Origin: Clostridia bacterium
GTDB taxonomy: Bacteria; Bacillota; Clostridia; Christensenellales; UBA1242
DNA length: 41,220 bases
Assembly: GCA_009929275.1 (NCBI GenBank)
Contig: SAAW01000009.1
Span: forward strand, 1-41,220
Reading direction: 5' to 3'
Position numbers and translations under genes: made by a program. Under the pieces are notes generated by a model, which saw only the letters and a program-made list of their open reading frames with translations, had not been told where the DNA came from and did no database searches. Of the stretch, positions 16,024 through 22,650 are shown piece by piece. Numbering within the stretch: the first letter of the stretch is position 1; the number at the start of each line of letters is the position of its first letter.

Positions 16024-16040
16024 AATCGGACGGGAAAACT

Positions 16041-16994
16041 ATGAAAGATATTATCAACCTAATAAACACAAACAATTCATTTGCACTTTTTTGCCACATC
16101 AGCCCTGACGCAGATGCTTTGGGCTCAATGAATGCACTAAATTTGGCGCTTAAGAAAATGCACAAAAAAGTTTATATTTATTGCGACGGGAAAGTGCCGA
16201 GGAACATTTCTTTTTTGAAAGTCAATTTGGAGAAAAACACAAGCCTAATTGAAAATATTGACGTGTGCATTATGCTCGATTGCAATTCAATGGACAGGTT
16301 AGGTTGTTATGCAAAATATTATGAAAAAGCAAAGATAAAAGCGATTATTGACCATCATCAAAAAGACAACTATAAATTTGATGTGGAATATGTGGACAGT
16401 TCGTCTCCAAGCACGGCTGATATTTTGTGCGAACTTTTTAAGACAATGAAAGTGAAGATAAACGCTCTTATTGCCCTTAATTTATATGCAGGGCTATCGT
16501 CCGACACAGGCTGTTTTGTTCACCCAAACACCAATATATATAGTCATATTCATTCTTCAGAACTCATTGAACAGGGCTTCAACCTTGAAAATGCGAACTA
16601 TAATATGTTTAAGTTTAAACCAAGAAATTATCTTCGTTTTTATAAAACTGCGCTTAGGAACACAAAACAATTTTTGAGAGGAAAACTTTATATAACGACT
16701 TTTAATTTGCGGGCATACAGGCGTTTTAGTAAGATTTGTGATGAAAGTTTTTCTTTTCAATTTCTTGACGGAATCGACGGCAATGAAATTCGTGCCAGAA
16801 TAACAGAAAAAGAAAGTGGAGTTTTTACTCTCAGTTTTCGCTCAAACAAATTTGCAAATGTTTGTTTGGTCGCCGAAAAATTTGGCGGAGGAGGGCATAT
16901 TCGTGCTTCGGGAGCAACATACTCGGGCAGTTTAAAAGAAGTTGTTCCACTCATCATTGATGCTTGCAGAGAAGAACTTGGAAAAGCAAAATGA
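16041..16994 (+). CDS. nrnA: DHH/DHHA1 phosphoesterase (NrnA-like oligoribonuclease/pAp phosphatase)
   Basis: Probably degrades short RNA oligonucleotides and 3'-phosphoadenosine 5'-phosphate, replacing Orn in Firmicutes. Manganese-binding motifs are in order: CHISPDADALGS (residues about 18-29), MLDCNSMDRLG (about 78-88) and the DHH motif IIDHHQKDN (about 103-111), then SSPSTADILCELF and the SSDTGCF region. The C-terminal DHHA1 domain ends with FGGGGHIRASGAT. Length 317 is typical. Its stop overlaps the truB start (ATGA), so the two are translationally coupled. The rbfA-nrnA-truB order is common in Clostridia. Confidence 0.9.
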   Translation: MKDIINLINTNNSFALFCHISPDADALGSMNALNLALKKMHKKVYIYCDGKVPRNISFLKVNLEKNTSLIENIDVCIMLDCNSMDRLGCYAKYYEKAKIKAIIDHHQKDNYKFDVEYVDSSSPSTADILCELFKTMKVKINALIALNLYAGLSSDTGCFVHPNTNIYSHIHSSELIEQGFNLENANYNMFKFKPRNYLRFYKTALRNTKQFLRGKLYITTFNLRAYRRFSKICDESFSFQFLDGIDGNEIRARITEKESGVFTLSFRSNKFANVCLVAEKFGGGGHIRASGATYSGSLKEVVPLIIDACREELGKAK

Positions 16995-17854
16995 TTGGCG
17001 TTATTGTTATAAACAAGCCAAAAAATATTTCTTCAAGTAAAGTTGTCGTTAAAATTAAAAAATTACTTAACGAGAAGAAGGTTGGGCATTTGGGAACGCT
17101 TGACCCGCTGGCATCGGGAGTTCTTCCCGTTTGCATTGGAAAAGCAACTCGACTTTTTGACTATTTTTTAAAAAAAAGAAAAACATACATTGCTCAGTTT
17201 TCATTTGGCACACAGACAGACACCCTTGATTTAGAGGGTAAAGTGGAGAAAATTTGTGAATATATTCCCACAAGAAAAGAACTATGCGATGCAATTAACG
17301 ACAATTTTTTGGGTAAAATTATGCAGTTGCCACCAGATTATTCTTCAAAAAAAATTAATGGACAAAGGGCATATGACCTCGCAAGAAAAGGTGAAGAGAT
17401 TAAACTCTCGCCAAAAGAGATTGAGATTTTTGACTTTAAAATATTACAGCAAAAAGACGAAAAAACCTTTGAATTTGAAATCACTTGTTCGTCTGGAACA
17501 TACATTAGATCACTGGCAAGAGATTTGGCTTCAAGTGTAAAAACTTGCGCAACAATGTCAAATTTAATAAGGACAAAGTCGGGAGATTTTTGTCTTGAAA
17601 ATTCATTAGAATTTAATAACTTAACAAGAGAACAAATTGAAGAAAAATTATTCCCGCTTGAAGCAATTTTAAAAGAGTTTAAAAAGATTGAAGTTAATGA
17701 AGAACAACTAAGATTTCTTAGAAATGGCACAAGAATTGACATCTTTTGGGCTAAAAGTGACGATAATGACATTTGTGTGCTATGCAACAAAATCGTTGTT
17801 GGTATTGGAAAAATTGTGGATTACAAACTGAAAATTGAAACATATTTTATATAA
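16991..17854 (+). CDS. truB: tRNA pseudouridine-55 synthase
   Basis: Converts U55 in the T-loop of tRNAs to pseudouridine. GVIVINKPKNISSSKVV opens the protein, GHLGTLDPLASGVLPVCIGK carries the catalytic Asp at residue 38, and SGTYIRSLARDLA is the other conserved family region. Length 287. The start at ATG 16991 is chosen over an upstream in-frame start because it begins exactly at the family's N-terminus and overlaps the nrnA stop by 4 nt. ribF, which often follows, is not present; an endonuclease IV-like gene is 14 nt downstream. Confidence 0.95.
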   Translation: MIGVIVINKPKNISSSKVVVKIKKLLNEKKVGHLGTLDPLASGVLPVCIGKATRLFDYFLKKRKTYIAQFSFGTQTDTLDLEGKVEKICEYIPTRKELCDAINDNFLGKIMQLPPDYSSKKINGQRAYDLARKGEEIKLSPKEIEIFDFKILQQKDEKTFEFEITCSSGTYIRSLARDLASSVKTCATMSNLIRTKSGDFCLENSLEFNNLTREQIEEKLFPLEAILKEFKKIEVNEEQLRFLRNGTRIDIFWAKSDDNDICVLCNKIVVGIGKIVDYKLKIETYFI

Positions 17855-17868
17855 TTAGGAGGTGAAAA

Positions 17869-18729
17869 ATGATTAGATTTGGACCATCTGGCAACGGAGA
17901 TTTATTTTATGATCAAGGCTTTAAGACAAGTCTTGACGCACCTACTTGGCTTAAAAACAGAGGACTAAACCTCTATGAATATTCTTTTTCAAGAGGCTTT
18001 GGGGTTAGCGAATTAATTGCAAAAACTTTGGGCGAAAAATGTAGAGAAAATGACATTGAAATTTCCGTGCATGCTCCATATTACATCAACCTTGCCAACC
18101 CCGACCCGAAAATGATTGAAAAATCTTTTAATTACATCATAACTAGTCTCAAATTTCTCAAAATTATGGGCGGGAAAAAGTGTGTATTTCACCCCGGAAC
18201 ATGTGGTGGAATGAATAGAGTTGAAGCGTTTGATTTGTTAAAAAAAAATATGCAGGAACTCGTTAAACGCATTGATAGAGAGAATTTTGACTTTGAATTC
18301 TATCTTTGCCCTGAAACACTTGGCAAGAGTCAGCAACTTGGAACTTATGAAGAAGTGGGTGAAATCTGCACTTATGCTGACTATCTTGTTCCCACTCTTG
18401 ACTTTGGACATATCAACGCACTTACTCAAGGAAAACTTAAAAAAACAGAGGATTATGACGAGATATTCACATTTTTAATTGACAAAATAGGTTTAGGTAA
18501 AGTAAAAAATATACATATTCATTTTTCAAAAATTGAATTTGGAGATAAGGGTGAAATTAGGCATTTAACCTTTGAAGATAAGATATATGGGCCTGAATTT
18601 GAGCCTTTGGCAAAGGTTATTAAAAAATATAAATTAGAACCAACAGTCATCTGCGAATCTAAGGGAACACAGGCAGAGGACTCAAGTAAAATGAAAAAAA
18701 TATATGAAGATTTAAAGGAGGAAAACTAA
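17869..18729 (+). CDS. Endonuclease IV-like TIM-barrel protein
   Basis: Resembles endonuclease IV, the zinc AP-endonuclease of base-excision repair. Metal-ligand positions are SVHAPYYINLANP (His68), FHPGTCGG (His108), CPETLGK (Glu149), DFGHINA (Asp178, His181), HIHFSK (His216), IRHL (His232) and ICES (Glu263). These follow the order and spacing of the E. coli Nfo ligands. The Asp of the family DRH triplet is replaced by Ile here (E-I-R-H), with a Glu one residue earlier. It may be an active AP-endonuclease or a related xylose-isomerase-like enzyme. Length 286. It has a strong AGGAGG site and sits 1 nt upstream of yebC, so it is in the same transcript. Confidence 0.75.
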   Translation: MIRFGPSGNGDLFYDQGFKTSLDAPTWLKNRGLNLYEYSFSRGFGVSELIAKTLGEKCRENDIEISVHAPYYINLANPDPKMIEKSFNYIITSLKFLKIMGGKKCVFHPGTCGGMNRVEAFDLLKKNMQELVKRIDRENFDFEFYLCPETLGKSQQLGTYEEVGEICTYADYLVPTLDFGHINALTQGKLKKTEDYDEIFTFLIDKIGLGKVKNIHIHFSKIEFGDKGEIRHLTFEDKIYGPEFEPLAKVIKKYKLEPTVICESKGTQAEDSSKMKKIYEDLKEEN

Positions 18730-18730
18730 T

Positions 18731-19474
18731 ATGTCAGGACATTCAAAATGGCACAATATTCAAGCCTCAAAAGGCAAAGCAGATAATGCAAGAGGCAAAA
18801 TTTTCACTAAAATTGGCAGGGAACTTATGGTTGCTGTTAAAACTGGTGGTGCTGACCCAAGTTCAAACGCAAAATTGAGAGATGTAATCGCAAAAGCAAA
18901 GCAAAACAATATGCCAAATGACAACATAACAAGAAGCATCAAAAAAGCAAGTGGTGAACTTGGCAATGTCAACTATGAGGAAATTACATATGAGGGATAT
19001 GGCGTGGGCGGAAGTGCACTCATTGTGAAGTGCTTGACAGACAATAAAAACCGAACGGCAGGCGATGTGCGTCACACTTTTGATAAATATGGCGGAAATC
19101 TTGGCTCGCTTGGTTGTGTTTCTTATCTTTTTGACAATAAAGGTGTTTTGACCATTGAAAAAACCGATAAAATTAAAGAAGAGGAACTCGTTGACCTTTG
19201 CCTTGAAGCAGATGCAGAAGATGTTGTGAACGATGATGATGTGTTTGAAGTCATCACAACTCCAACAAATTTTTCACCTGTGAAAGAATTTTTGGAAAAT
19301 AGAGGATATGTTTTTTCAAGGACAGCAATGCTTTTAATTCCACAAAACACCATTGAATTAACCATTGCACAACAAGAAAATTTCGAAAAATTAGTGAATG
19401 CTTTGGAAGACCTTGATGATGTTCAAGATGTTTATCACAATGTTGAACTCAAATGCGAAGAAGAGAACGAATAA
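18731..19474 (+). CDS. yebC: YebC/PmpR family protein
   Basis: Begins with the unmistakable SGHSKWHNIQASKGKADNAR and continues with GREL, KAKQNNMPNDNITRSIKKA and YEGYGVGGSALIVKCLTDNKN, ending in the typical acidic C-terminal domain at 247 residues. Members are described as transcriptional regulators and, more recently, as translation factors that relieve ribosome stalling at proline runs. The site AAGGAGG precedes the ATG. The gene is 1 nt after the endonuclease IV-like stop and is followed by a separate promoter for tRNA-Ala. Confidence 0.95.
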   Translation: MSGHSKWHNIQASKGKADNARGKIFTKIGRELMVAVKTGGADPSSNAKLRDVIAKAKQNNMPNDNITRSIKKASGELGNVNYEEITYEGYGVGGSALIVKCLTDNKNRTAGDVRHTFDKYGGNLGSLGCVSYLFDNKGVLTIEKTDKIKEEELVDLCLEADAEDVVNDDDVFEVITTPTNFSPVKEFLENRGYVFSRTAMLLIPQNTIELTIAQQENFEKLVNALEDLDDVQDVYHNVELKCEEENE

Positions 19475-19483
19475 AGAATATGC

Positions 19484-19512
19484 TTGCAAAAAATATTATG
19501 GGCATATATAAT
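19484..19512 (+). promoter_or_regulatory. Promoter of tRNA-Ala
   Basis: TTGCAA at 19484-19489 and TATAAT at 19507-19512 with a 17-nt spacer. The start of transcription would be about 68 nt before the mature tRNA. Confidence 0.7.
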
Positions 19513-19586
19513 TACTTCGCAGAGATAAAAAGTCAAAAGGGAAACTTTTTTTGATTTTGAAGATGAGGCTTTTTGCCTTGTCTAAT

Positions 19587-19662
19587 GGGGGTATAGCTCA
19601 GTTGGTAGAGCGTTTGAATGGCATTCAAAAGGTCAGCGGTTCGAGACCGCTTATCTCCACCA
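19587..19662 (+). tRNA. tRNA-Ala (anticodon GGC)
   Basis: A 76-nt cloverleaf with the acceptor GGGGGTA pairing to TATCTCC, TAGCTCAGTTGGTAGAGC D-arm, anticodon stem TTTGA/TCAAA around ATGGCAT, T-arm AGCGG TTCGAGA CCGCT, and encoded CCA. It has its own promoter and terminator, so it is a single-gene unit. Confidence 0.95.
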
Positions 19663-19669
19663 AAAATTG

Positions 19670-19694
19670 CATCACTTTTTAGTGGTGTTTTTTT
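19670..19694 (+). terminator. Terminator after tRNA-Ala
   Basis: CATCACT (19670-19676) pairs with AGTGGTG (19681-19687, one T-G pair) around TTTT, followed by seven T. Confidence 0.75.
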
Positions 19695-19707
19695 ATTAAA
19701 AAATGTC

Positions 19708-19990
19708 GTGGCGACCTGCGACCGCCACCTAAATGAAATGGAATTAAACCCGTGGCGACCTGCGACCGCCAAAAACCCGTGGCGACCTTCGACCGCCCAA
19801 ATCCGCCGCGACCTGCTACCGCCCAAAATCCGTGGCGGCACCTTTGAAAGTCACTTAAATGAAATGAAATCAAACCCGTGGCGACCTGCGACCGCCCAAA
19901 ATCCGTGGCGACAAACCCTGGGCGACCTTCGACCTTCCAAACCCATGGCGACCTGCGACCGCCCAAAATCCGTGGCGACCTGCGACCGCC
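19708..19990. repeat. GC-rich repeat array with a 27-bp unit
   Basis: The core GTGGCGACCTGCGACCGCC occurs exactly at 19708, 19752, 19878 and 19972, and with one to three changes at 19779, 19805 and 19945. Degenerate copies lie at 19832, 19905 and 19920. Most neighbouring copies are 26-27 nt apart because an 8-nt linker (CAAAATCC or similar) separates them. Two copies are instead preceded by a 22-nt AT-rich block starting TAAATGAAATG. Each core holds an internal direct repeat, GCGACCt-GCGACCg. GC content is far above the flanking DNA. The array fills the gap between convergent tRNA-Ala and sigF; the apparent ORFs across it look like artefacts. No known element was recognised. Confidence 0.85.
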
Positions 19991-20019
19991 ACCATTTCAC
20001 ATATTTTAAAATAAAAAAA

Positions 20020-20751
20020 TTAATCTTTAAGTTTATTTTTCATTTTACCCAAGATTTTTGTTTCCAGCCTGCTTACTTGCACTTGCGAAACATTCAAAAT
20101 TCTTGCCACTTCACTTTGAGTTTTATCCCTAAAATACCTAAGAACAATCAATTTTTTGTCTTTTTTGTCAAGTTTTCTCAAAATATCAAGTAGCATCATT
20201 TTGTCAATCATTTCATCTTGTTCGTTTTGAGTGCAGAGTTTGTCTAGCACCACTTGTCCCGACGCATTTTCACTGTCGAGCGAATCATAGATTGAAATGG
20301 GCATTTTCGAGGATTCCATCACAAACATAAGTTCAGTTTCGTCGATATTAAATTTTTTTGAGATTTCACTCACGCTCGGCGGAGCGTCATTTTTTTGCCG
20401 GTAATCGTCAATAAAACGCTGAATAAGGTAGTATTGTCCCTTGATTGATCGCGAAACTTTCACACTGCCGTCATCTCGTAAAAAGCGCTTTATCTCGCCA
20501 GCAATCATCGGCACAGCATATGTCGAAAAACGCACATTATATGTTTCGTCAAAATTGTTGATTGCTTTCACAAACCCCACGCACCCAAGTTGATAGAGGT
20601 CGTCATATTCTACGCCCTTATTTTTATAGCGTTTGACAATGCTCTTCACAAGCGGTGAGTTGTTTAAAATCAAGGCGTTTTTTGCGTCTTCATCTCCTTG
20701 CTTCGCCATTTTGATTAATATTAAAGTTTTTTTGTATTCAAGCACACCCAT
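20020..20751 (-). CDS. sigF: Forespore sigma factor SigF
   Basis: First compartment-specific sigma factor of sporulation, active in the forespore. Region 2 shows NNSPLVKSIVKRYKNKGVEY, DDLYQLGCVGFVKAI and FSTYAVPMIAGEIKRFLRDD. Regions 3 and 4 follow, and the C-terminal helix-turn-helix reads KTQSEVARILNVSQVQVSRL. Length is 243 from the ATG at 20751. That ATG overlaps the spoIIAB stop as TGATG; a GTG at 20754 overlapping as GTGA is an alternative. As third gene of the spoIIA operon its identity as SigF rather than SigG is secure by context. No terminator was seen downstream, where the GC-rich repeat array begins. Confidence 0.94.
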   Translation of the reverse strand: MGVLEYKKTLILIKMAKQGDEDAKNALILNNSPLVKSIVKRYKNKGVEYDDLYQLGCVGFVKAINNFDETYNVRFSTYAVPMIAGEIKRFLRDDGSVKVSRSIKGQYYLIQRFIDDYRQKNDAPPSVSEISKKFNIDETELMFVMESSKMPISIYDSLDSENASGQVVLDKLCTQNEQDEMIDKMMLLDILRKLDKKDKKLIVLRYFRDKTQSEVARILNVSQVQVSRLETKILGKMKNKLKD

Positions 20752-21212
20752 CACCCAAGTTTTTTAGCCTTTTGTTCATTATCTTTAATCTTTTTAAAAA
20801 GCGTCACTTTTAACCCGCCATCGGGGTTGTTTTCAAGTTCGAGGGAATCCATAAAACTTTCCATAACTGTGAAGCCAATGCCACTGCGTTCTTGATCGGG
20901 CTTTGAAGTGTAGAAAGGCTGTTTTGCAAGAGTGAAATTTTCAATCCCGATGCCAAAATCTTTCACCTCAATCTTCACACTGCTCTCAAAAAGTGTCACA
21001 GAAATCACAACGTCTCCAATGGGAATGCCAGAATATTCGTGGACAACACTGTTTGTGACGGCTTCCGAAACGGCAGTTTTTATGTCTGTCAGTTCGTCAA
21101 GAGTGGGGTTAATTTGCAAGCAAAATCCCGCCACAGACGCCCTTGCAAAACTCTCGTTTATCGAAAGAGCTTTAAATCTAATTTCCATCTTATTTTTTTC
21201 TTTTTCTTTCAT
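20751..21212 (-). CDS. spoIIAB: Anti-sigma F factor SpoIIAB
   Basis: GHKL-type kinase that binds and holds SigF and phosphorylates SpoIIAA. The N-box reads EAVTNSVVHEY, the G1 region DFGIGI, and ERSGIGFTVMESFMD is the G2-like family motif. Length 153 is typical. The chosen ATG has AAAGGAA 6 nt upstream; an ATG eight codons later is possible. It ends overlapping sigF, giving the coupled translation expected for a stoichiometric inhibitor and target. Confidence 0.95.
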   Translation of the reverse strand: MKEKEKNKMEIRFKALSINESFARASVAGFCLQINPTLDELTDIKTAVSEAVTNSVVHEYSGIPIGDVVISVTLFESSVKIEVKDFGIGIENFTLAKQPFYTSKPDQERSGIGFTVMESFMDSLELENNPDGGLKVTLFKKIKDNEQKAKKLG

Positions 21213-21249
21213 TTTTCTTTCCTTTTATGTCTTTTATTATTTTTTAAAA

Positions 21250-21558
21250 TTAAGAAATTTTTGGCATAATTTCATAAAGCCCTGTCATTTTAAAAATTTT
21301 TTCAGCGTGATAGGAGGGGTTAGAGATGAAAATGCTAACACCTTTGTTCTTCATTTTTTTATATCTTCCAATCAAAACTCCAATTCCCGTGGAATCCATA
21401 AATCCCATCTCGCTCAAATCAATGATAATCTGCTTTGAAATGGTGGATAAAAACACATCATCAAGCGTTTTGCTGGTGTATTTTGCGGTGTTTTCGTCCA
21501 GTTCGCCCACAAGTTTGACATATAAAACATTGTTGTAGTTTCTATATTTAATTTCCAT
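21250..21558 (-). CDS. spoIIAA: Anti-anti-sigma F factor SpoIIAA
   Basis: STAS-domain protein that releases SigF from SpoIIAB when unphosphorylated. The phosphorylatable Ser lies in FMDSTGIGVLIGRYK, exactly as in the family. Length 102. The site AAAAGGAG precedes the ATG. It is the first gene of the operon and is divergent from the tRNA cluster. No convincing sigma-H or sigma-A promoter could be picked in the AT-rich 240 nt upstream; a TTTAGGACAA block there only partly fits a sigma-H -35. Confidence 0.94.
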   Translation of the reverse strand: MEIKYRNYNNVLYVKLVGELDENTAKYTSKTLDDVFLSTISKQIIIDLSEMGFMDSTGIGVLIGRYKKMKNKGVSIFISNPSYHAEKIFKMTGLYEIMPKIS

Positions 21559-21744
21559 ATCTTCTCCTTTTTCTTTGTCTTTAAAAAATGATAAACAAAA
21601 ATTTGATGTTTGAAATAAAATATATTGTCCTAAATAGTCTGTTTTTGTAAAAAGGGAAGTTTATAGAAAAAAACATTGTGAAAAAAAATAAAAATATATT
21701 TGCAAAGATATATGTTCATTTTTAAAACTTTTAATAATTTTTTG

Positions 21745-21773
21745 TTGACAATATTGAAAAGTTATTGTAATAT
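21745..21773 (+). promoter_or_regulatory. Consensus promoter of the tRNA cluster
   Basis: TTGACA at 21745-21750 and TAATAT at 21768-21773 with a 17-nt spacer, about 30 nt before tRNA-Pro. Confidence 0.85.
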
Positions 21774-21802
21774 TTAGGAGCAATTCAAAGAGTATTTGCA
21801 AT

Positions 21803-21878
21803 CGGGGTGTAGCGCAGTTGGTAGCGCACGTGGTTTGGGACCATGGGGCCGGGAGTTCGAGTCTCTTCACCCCGACCA
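21803..21878 (+). tRNA. tRNA-Pro (anticodon TGG)
   Basis: A 76-nt cloverleaf with CGGGGTG/CACCCCG acceptor, anticodon loop TTTGGGA, T-loop TTCGAGT and encoded CCA. Confidence 0.95.
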
Positions 21879-21892
21879 CAATTTTCTTAGAT

Positions 21893-21969
21893 GGGCCTTT
21901 AGCTCAGTTGGTTAGAGCAACCGGCTCATAACCGGTTGGTCCGGGGTTCAAGTCCCTGAAGGCCCACCA
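21893..21969 (+). tRNA. tRNA with CAT anticodon (Ile2 or elongator Met)
   Basis: A 77-nt cloverleaf with GGGCCTT/AAGGCCC acceptor, anticodon stem ACCGG/CCGGT around CTCATAA and encoded CCA. The CTCATAA loop resembles lysidine-modified tRNA-Ile2, but elongator tRNA-Met cannot be excluded by eye. It is not initiator-like, since the anticodon stem lacks three consecutive G-C pairs at its base. Confidence 0.9.
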
Positions 21970-21986
21970 AAAATCGTATTTATAAT

Positions 21987-22063
21987 GGCTTGGTAGTTCA
22001 GTTGGTTAGAACGCCGCCCTGTCACGGCGGAGGTCGAGAGTTCGAGTCTCTTCCAAGTCGCCA
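21987..22063 (+). tRNA. tRNA-Asp (anticodon GTC)
   Basis: A 77-nt cloverleaf with GGCTTGG/CCAAGTC acceptor, discriminator G, anticodon loop CTGTCAC and encoded CCA. Confidence 0.95.
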
Positions 22064-22083
22064 TTACGATTTTACAATCGTAA
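22064..22083 (+). other. Hairpin between tRNA-Asp and tRNA-Phe
   Basis: TTACGATT and AATCGTAA form a perfect 8-bp stem with a TTAC loop starting immediately after the CCA of tRNA-Asp. There is no T-run, so it is more likely a processing feature than a terminator. Confidence 0.45.
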
Positions 22084-22091
22084 ACCCGCAA

Positions 22092-22167
22092 GCCTTGGTA
22101 GCTCAGTCGGTAGAGCAAGGGACTGAAAATCCCTGTGTCGGTGGTTCGATTCCGCCCCAAGGCACCA
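22092..22167 (+). tRNA. tRNA-Phe (anticodon GAA)
   Basis: A 76-nt cloverleaf with GCCTTGG/CCAAGGC acceptor, anticodon stem AGGGA/TCCCT around CTGAAAA and encoded CCA. Its 3' end can also pair with AAGTGG at 22181-22186 in a weak hairpin. Confidence 0.95.
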
Positions 22168-22264
22168 CTTCAAATTTTTTAAGTGGGAGTTTTCACTAAA
22201 ATTTTATTAGGAGCATAACTCTTAATATAGGATAAAAATTATTAAGTGAGAACAAATAACATAC

Positions 22265-22284
22265 TTATGCATTTTTTTGCATAA
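22265..22284 (+). other. Hairpin upstream of tRNA-Thr
   Basis: TTATGCA and TGCATAA form a 7-bp stem around six T, ending 12 nt before tRNA-Thr. It may mark a processing site. No clear promoter was found between tRNA-Phe and tRNA-Thr, so they may share one transcript. Confidence 0.35.
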
Positions 22285-22296
22285 ACATTCAAACTT

Positions 22297-22371
22297 GCTG
22301 GTGTGGCTCAATGGTAGAGCAGCTGATTTGTAATCAGCCGGTTGTTGGTTCGATTCCGACCACCAGCTCCA
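22297..22371 (+). tRNA. tRNA-Thr (anticodon TGT)
   Basis: A 75-nt cloverleaf with GCTGGTG/CACCAGC acceptor, anticodon stem GCTGA/TCAGC around TTTGTAA and encoded CCA. Confidence 0.94.
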
Positions 22372-22374
22372 TGT

Positions 22375-22433
22375 CACGGTGATTTCCACCCAAGACAATG
22401 TTCTTCAGAATGTTGTTACCACCAATCACTGTG
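22375..22433 (+). other. Structured spacer between tRNA-Thr and tRNA-Tyr
   Basis: CACGGTGATT (22375-22384) can pair with AATCACTGTG (22424-22433, one G-T pair). Inside, ACAATGTTC (22395-22403) pairs with GAATGTTGT (22408-22416, two wobble pairs) around TTCA. The spacer is thus foldable into a two-stem RNA. Its function is unknown. Confidence 0.4.
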
Positions 22434-22439
22434 GCAAAT

Positions 22440-22524
22440 GGGTAGGTTGCAGAGTGGCCAAATGCAACAGACTGTAAATCTGTCGTCTCCGACTTCGATG
22501 GTTCGAATCCATCCCTGCCCACCA
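22440..22524 (+). tRNA. tRNA-Tyr (anticodon GTA)
   Basis: An 85-nt class II tRNA with long variable arm, GGGTAGG/CCTGCCC acceptor, anticodon loop CTGTAAA, T-loop TTCGAAT and encoded CCA. Confidence 0.95.
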
Positions 22525-22533
22525 TAATAAAAA

Positions 22534-22561
22534 GGACATCACTGAAAAGTGTTGTTTTTTT
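22534..22561 (+). terminator. Terminator of the tRNA cluster
   Basis: ACATCACT (22536-22543) pairs with AGTGTTGT (22548-22555, one mismatch) around GAAA, followed by a T-run to 22561. Confidence 0.65.
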
Positions 22562-22613
22562 ATGTAAAATAAATATGATTAGTAAAAGATTGACTAAAAT
22601 GTTCACAAAAACA

Positions 22614-22641
22614 TTGACTTTTATTTTAAAACATATATAAT
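22614..22641 (+). promoter_or_regulatory. Sigma-A promoter of yceD-rpmF
   Basis: TTGACT at 22614-22619 and TATAAT at 22636-22641 with a 16-nt spacer. The -10 ends 9 nt before the yceD ATG, so the transcript would carry at most about three leader bases. Confidence 0.75.
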
Positions 22642-22650
22642 AAAAATACT

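Noticed and set aside
19533..19841. Minus-strand ORF with a KRSRTADLLNA-type motif
   Set aside because: It is the antisense translation of tRNA-Ala extended into the GC-rich repeat array; this motif is a well-known artefact of reading tRNA genes backwards.
19708..19990. CRISPR array
   Set aside because: Linkers between the repeats are only about 8 nt and nearly identical, there is no cas gene, and the repeats are imperfect.
19618..20193. Plus-strand 191-codon ORF across the repeat array
   Set aside because: It starts inside tRNA-Ala, runs through the repeats (few stops because of high GC) and ends in the antisense of sigF. No ribosome binding site.
21559..21744. Sigma-H promoter for spoIIAA
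   Set aside because: A TTTAGGACAA block partly fits a -35, but no GAAT-type -10 lies at the right distance.
21661..21879. Minus-strand ORF antisense to tRNA-Pro
   Set aside because: Contains the GVKRLELPAPWSQ-type antisense-tRNA artefact.
21948..22160. Minus-strand ORF antisense to tRNA-Asp and tRNA-Phe
   Set aside because: Built entirely from reverse-read tRNA genes.
22334..22606. Minus-strand ORF antisense to tRNA-Thr and tRNA-Tyr
   Set aside because: Contains the GRDGFEPSKSETTDLQS-type artefact of reverse-read tRNA-Tyr.
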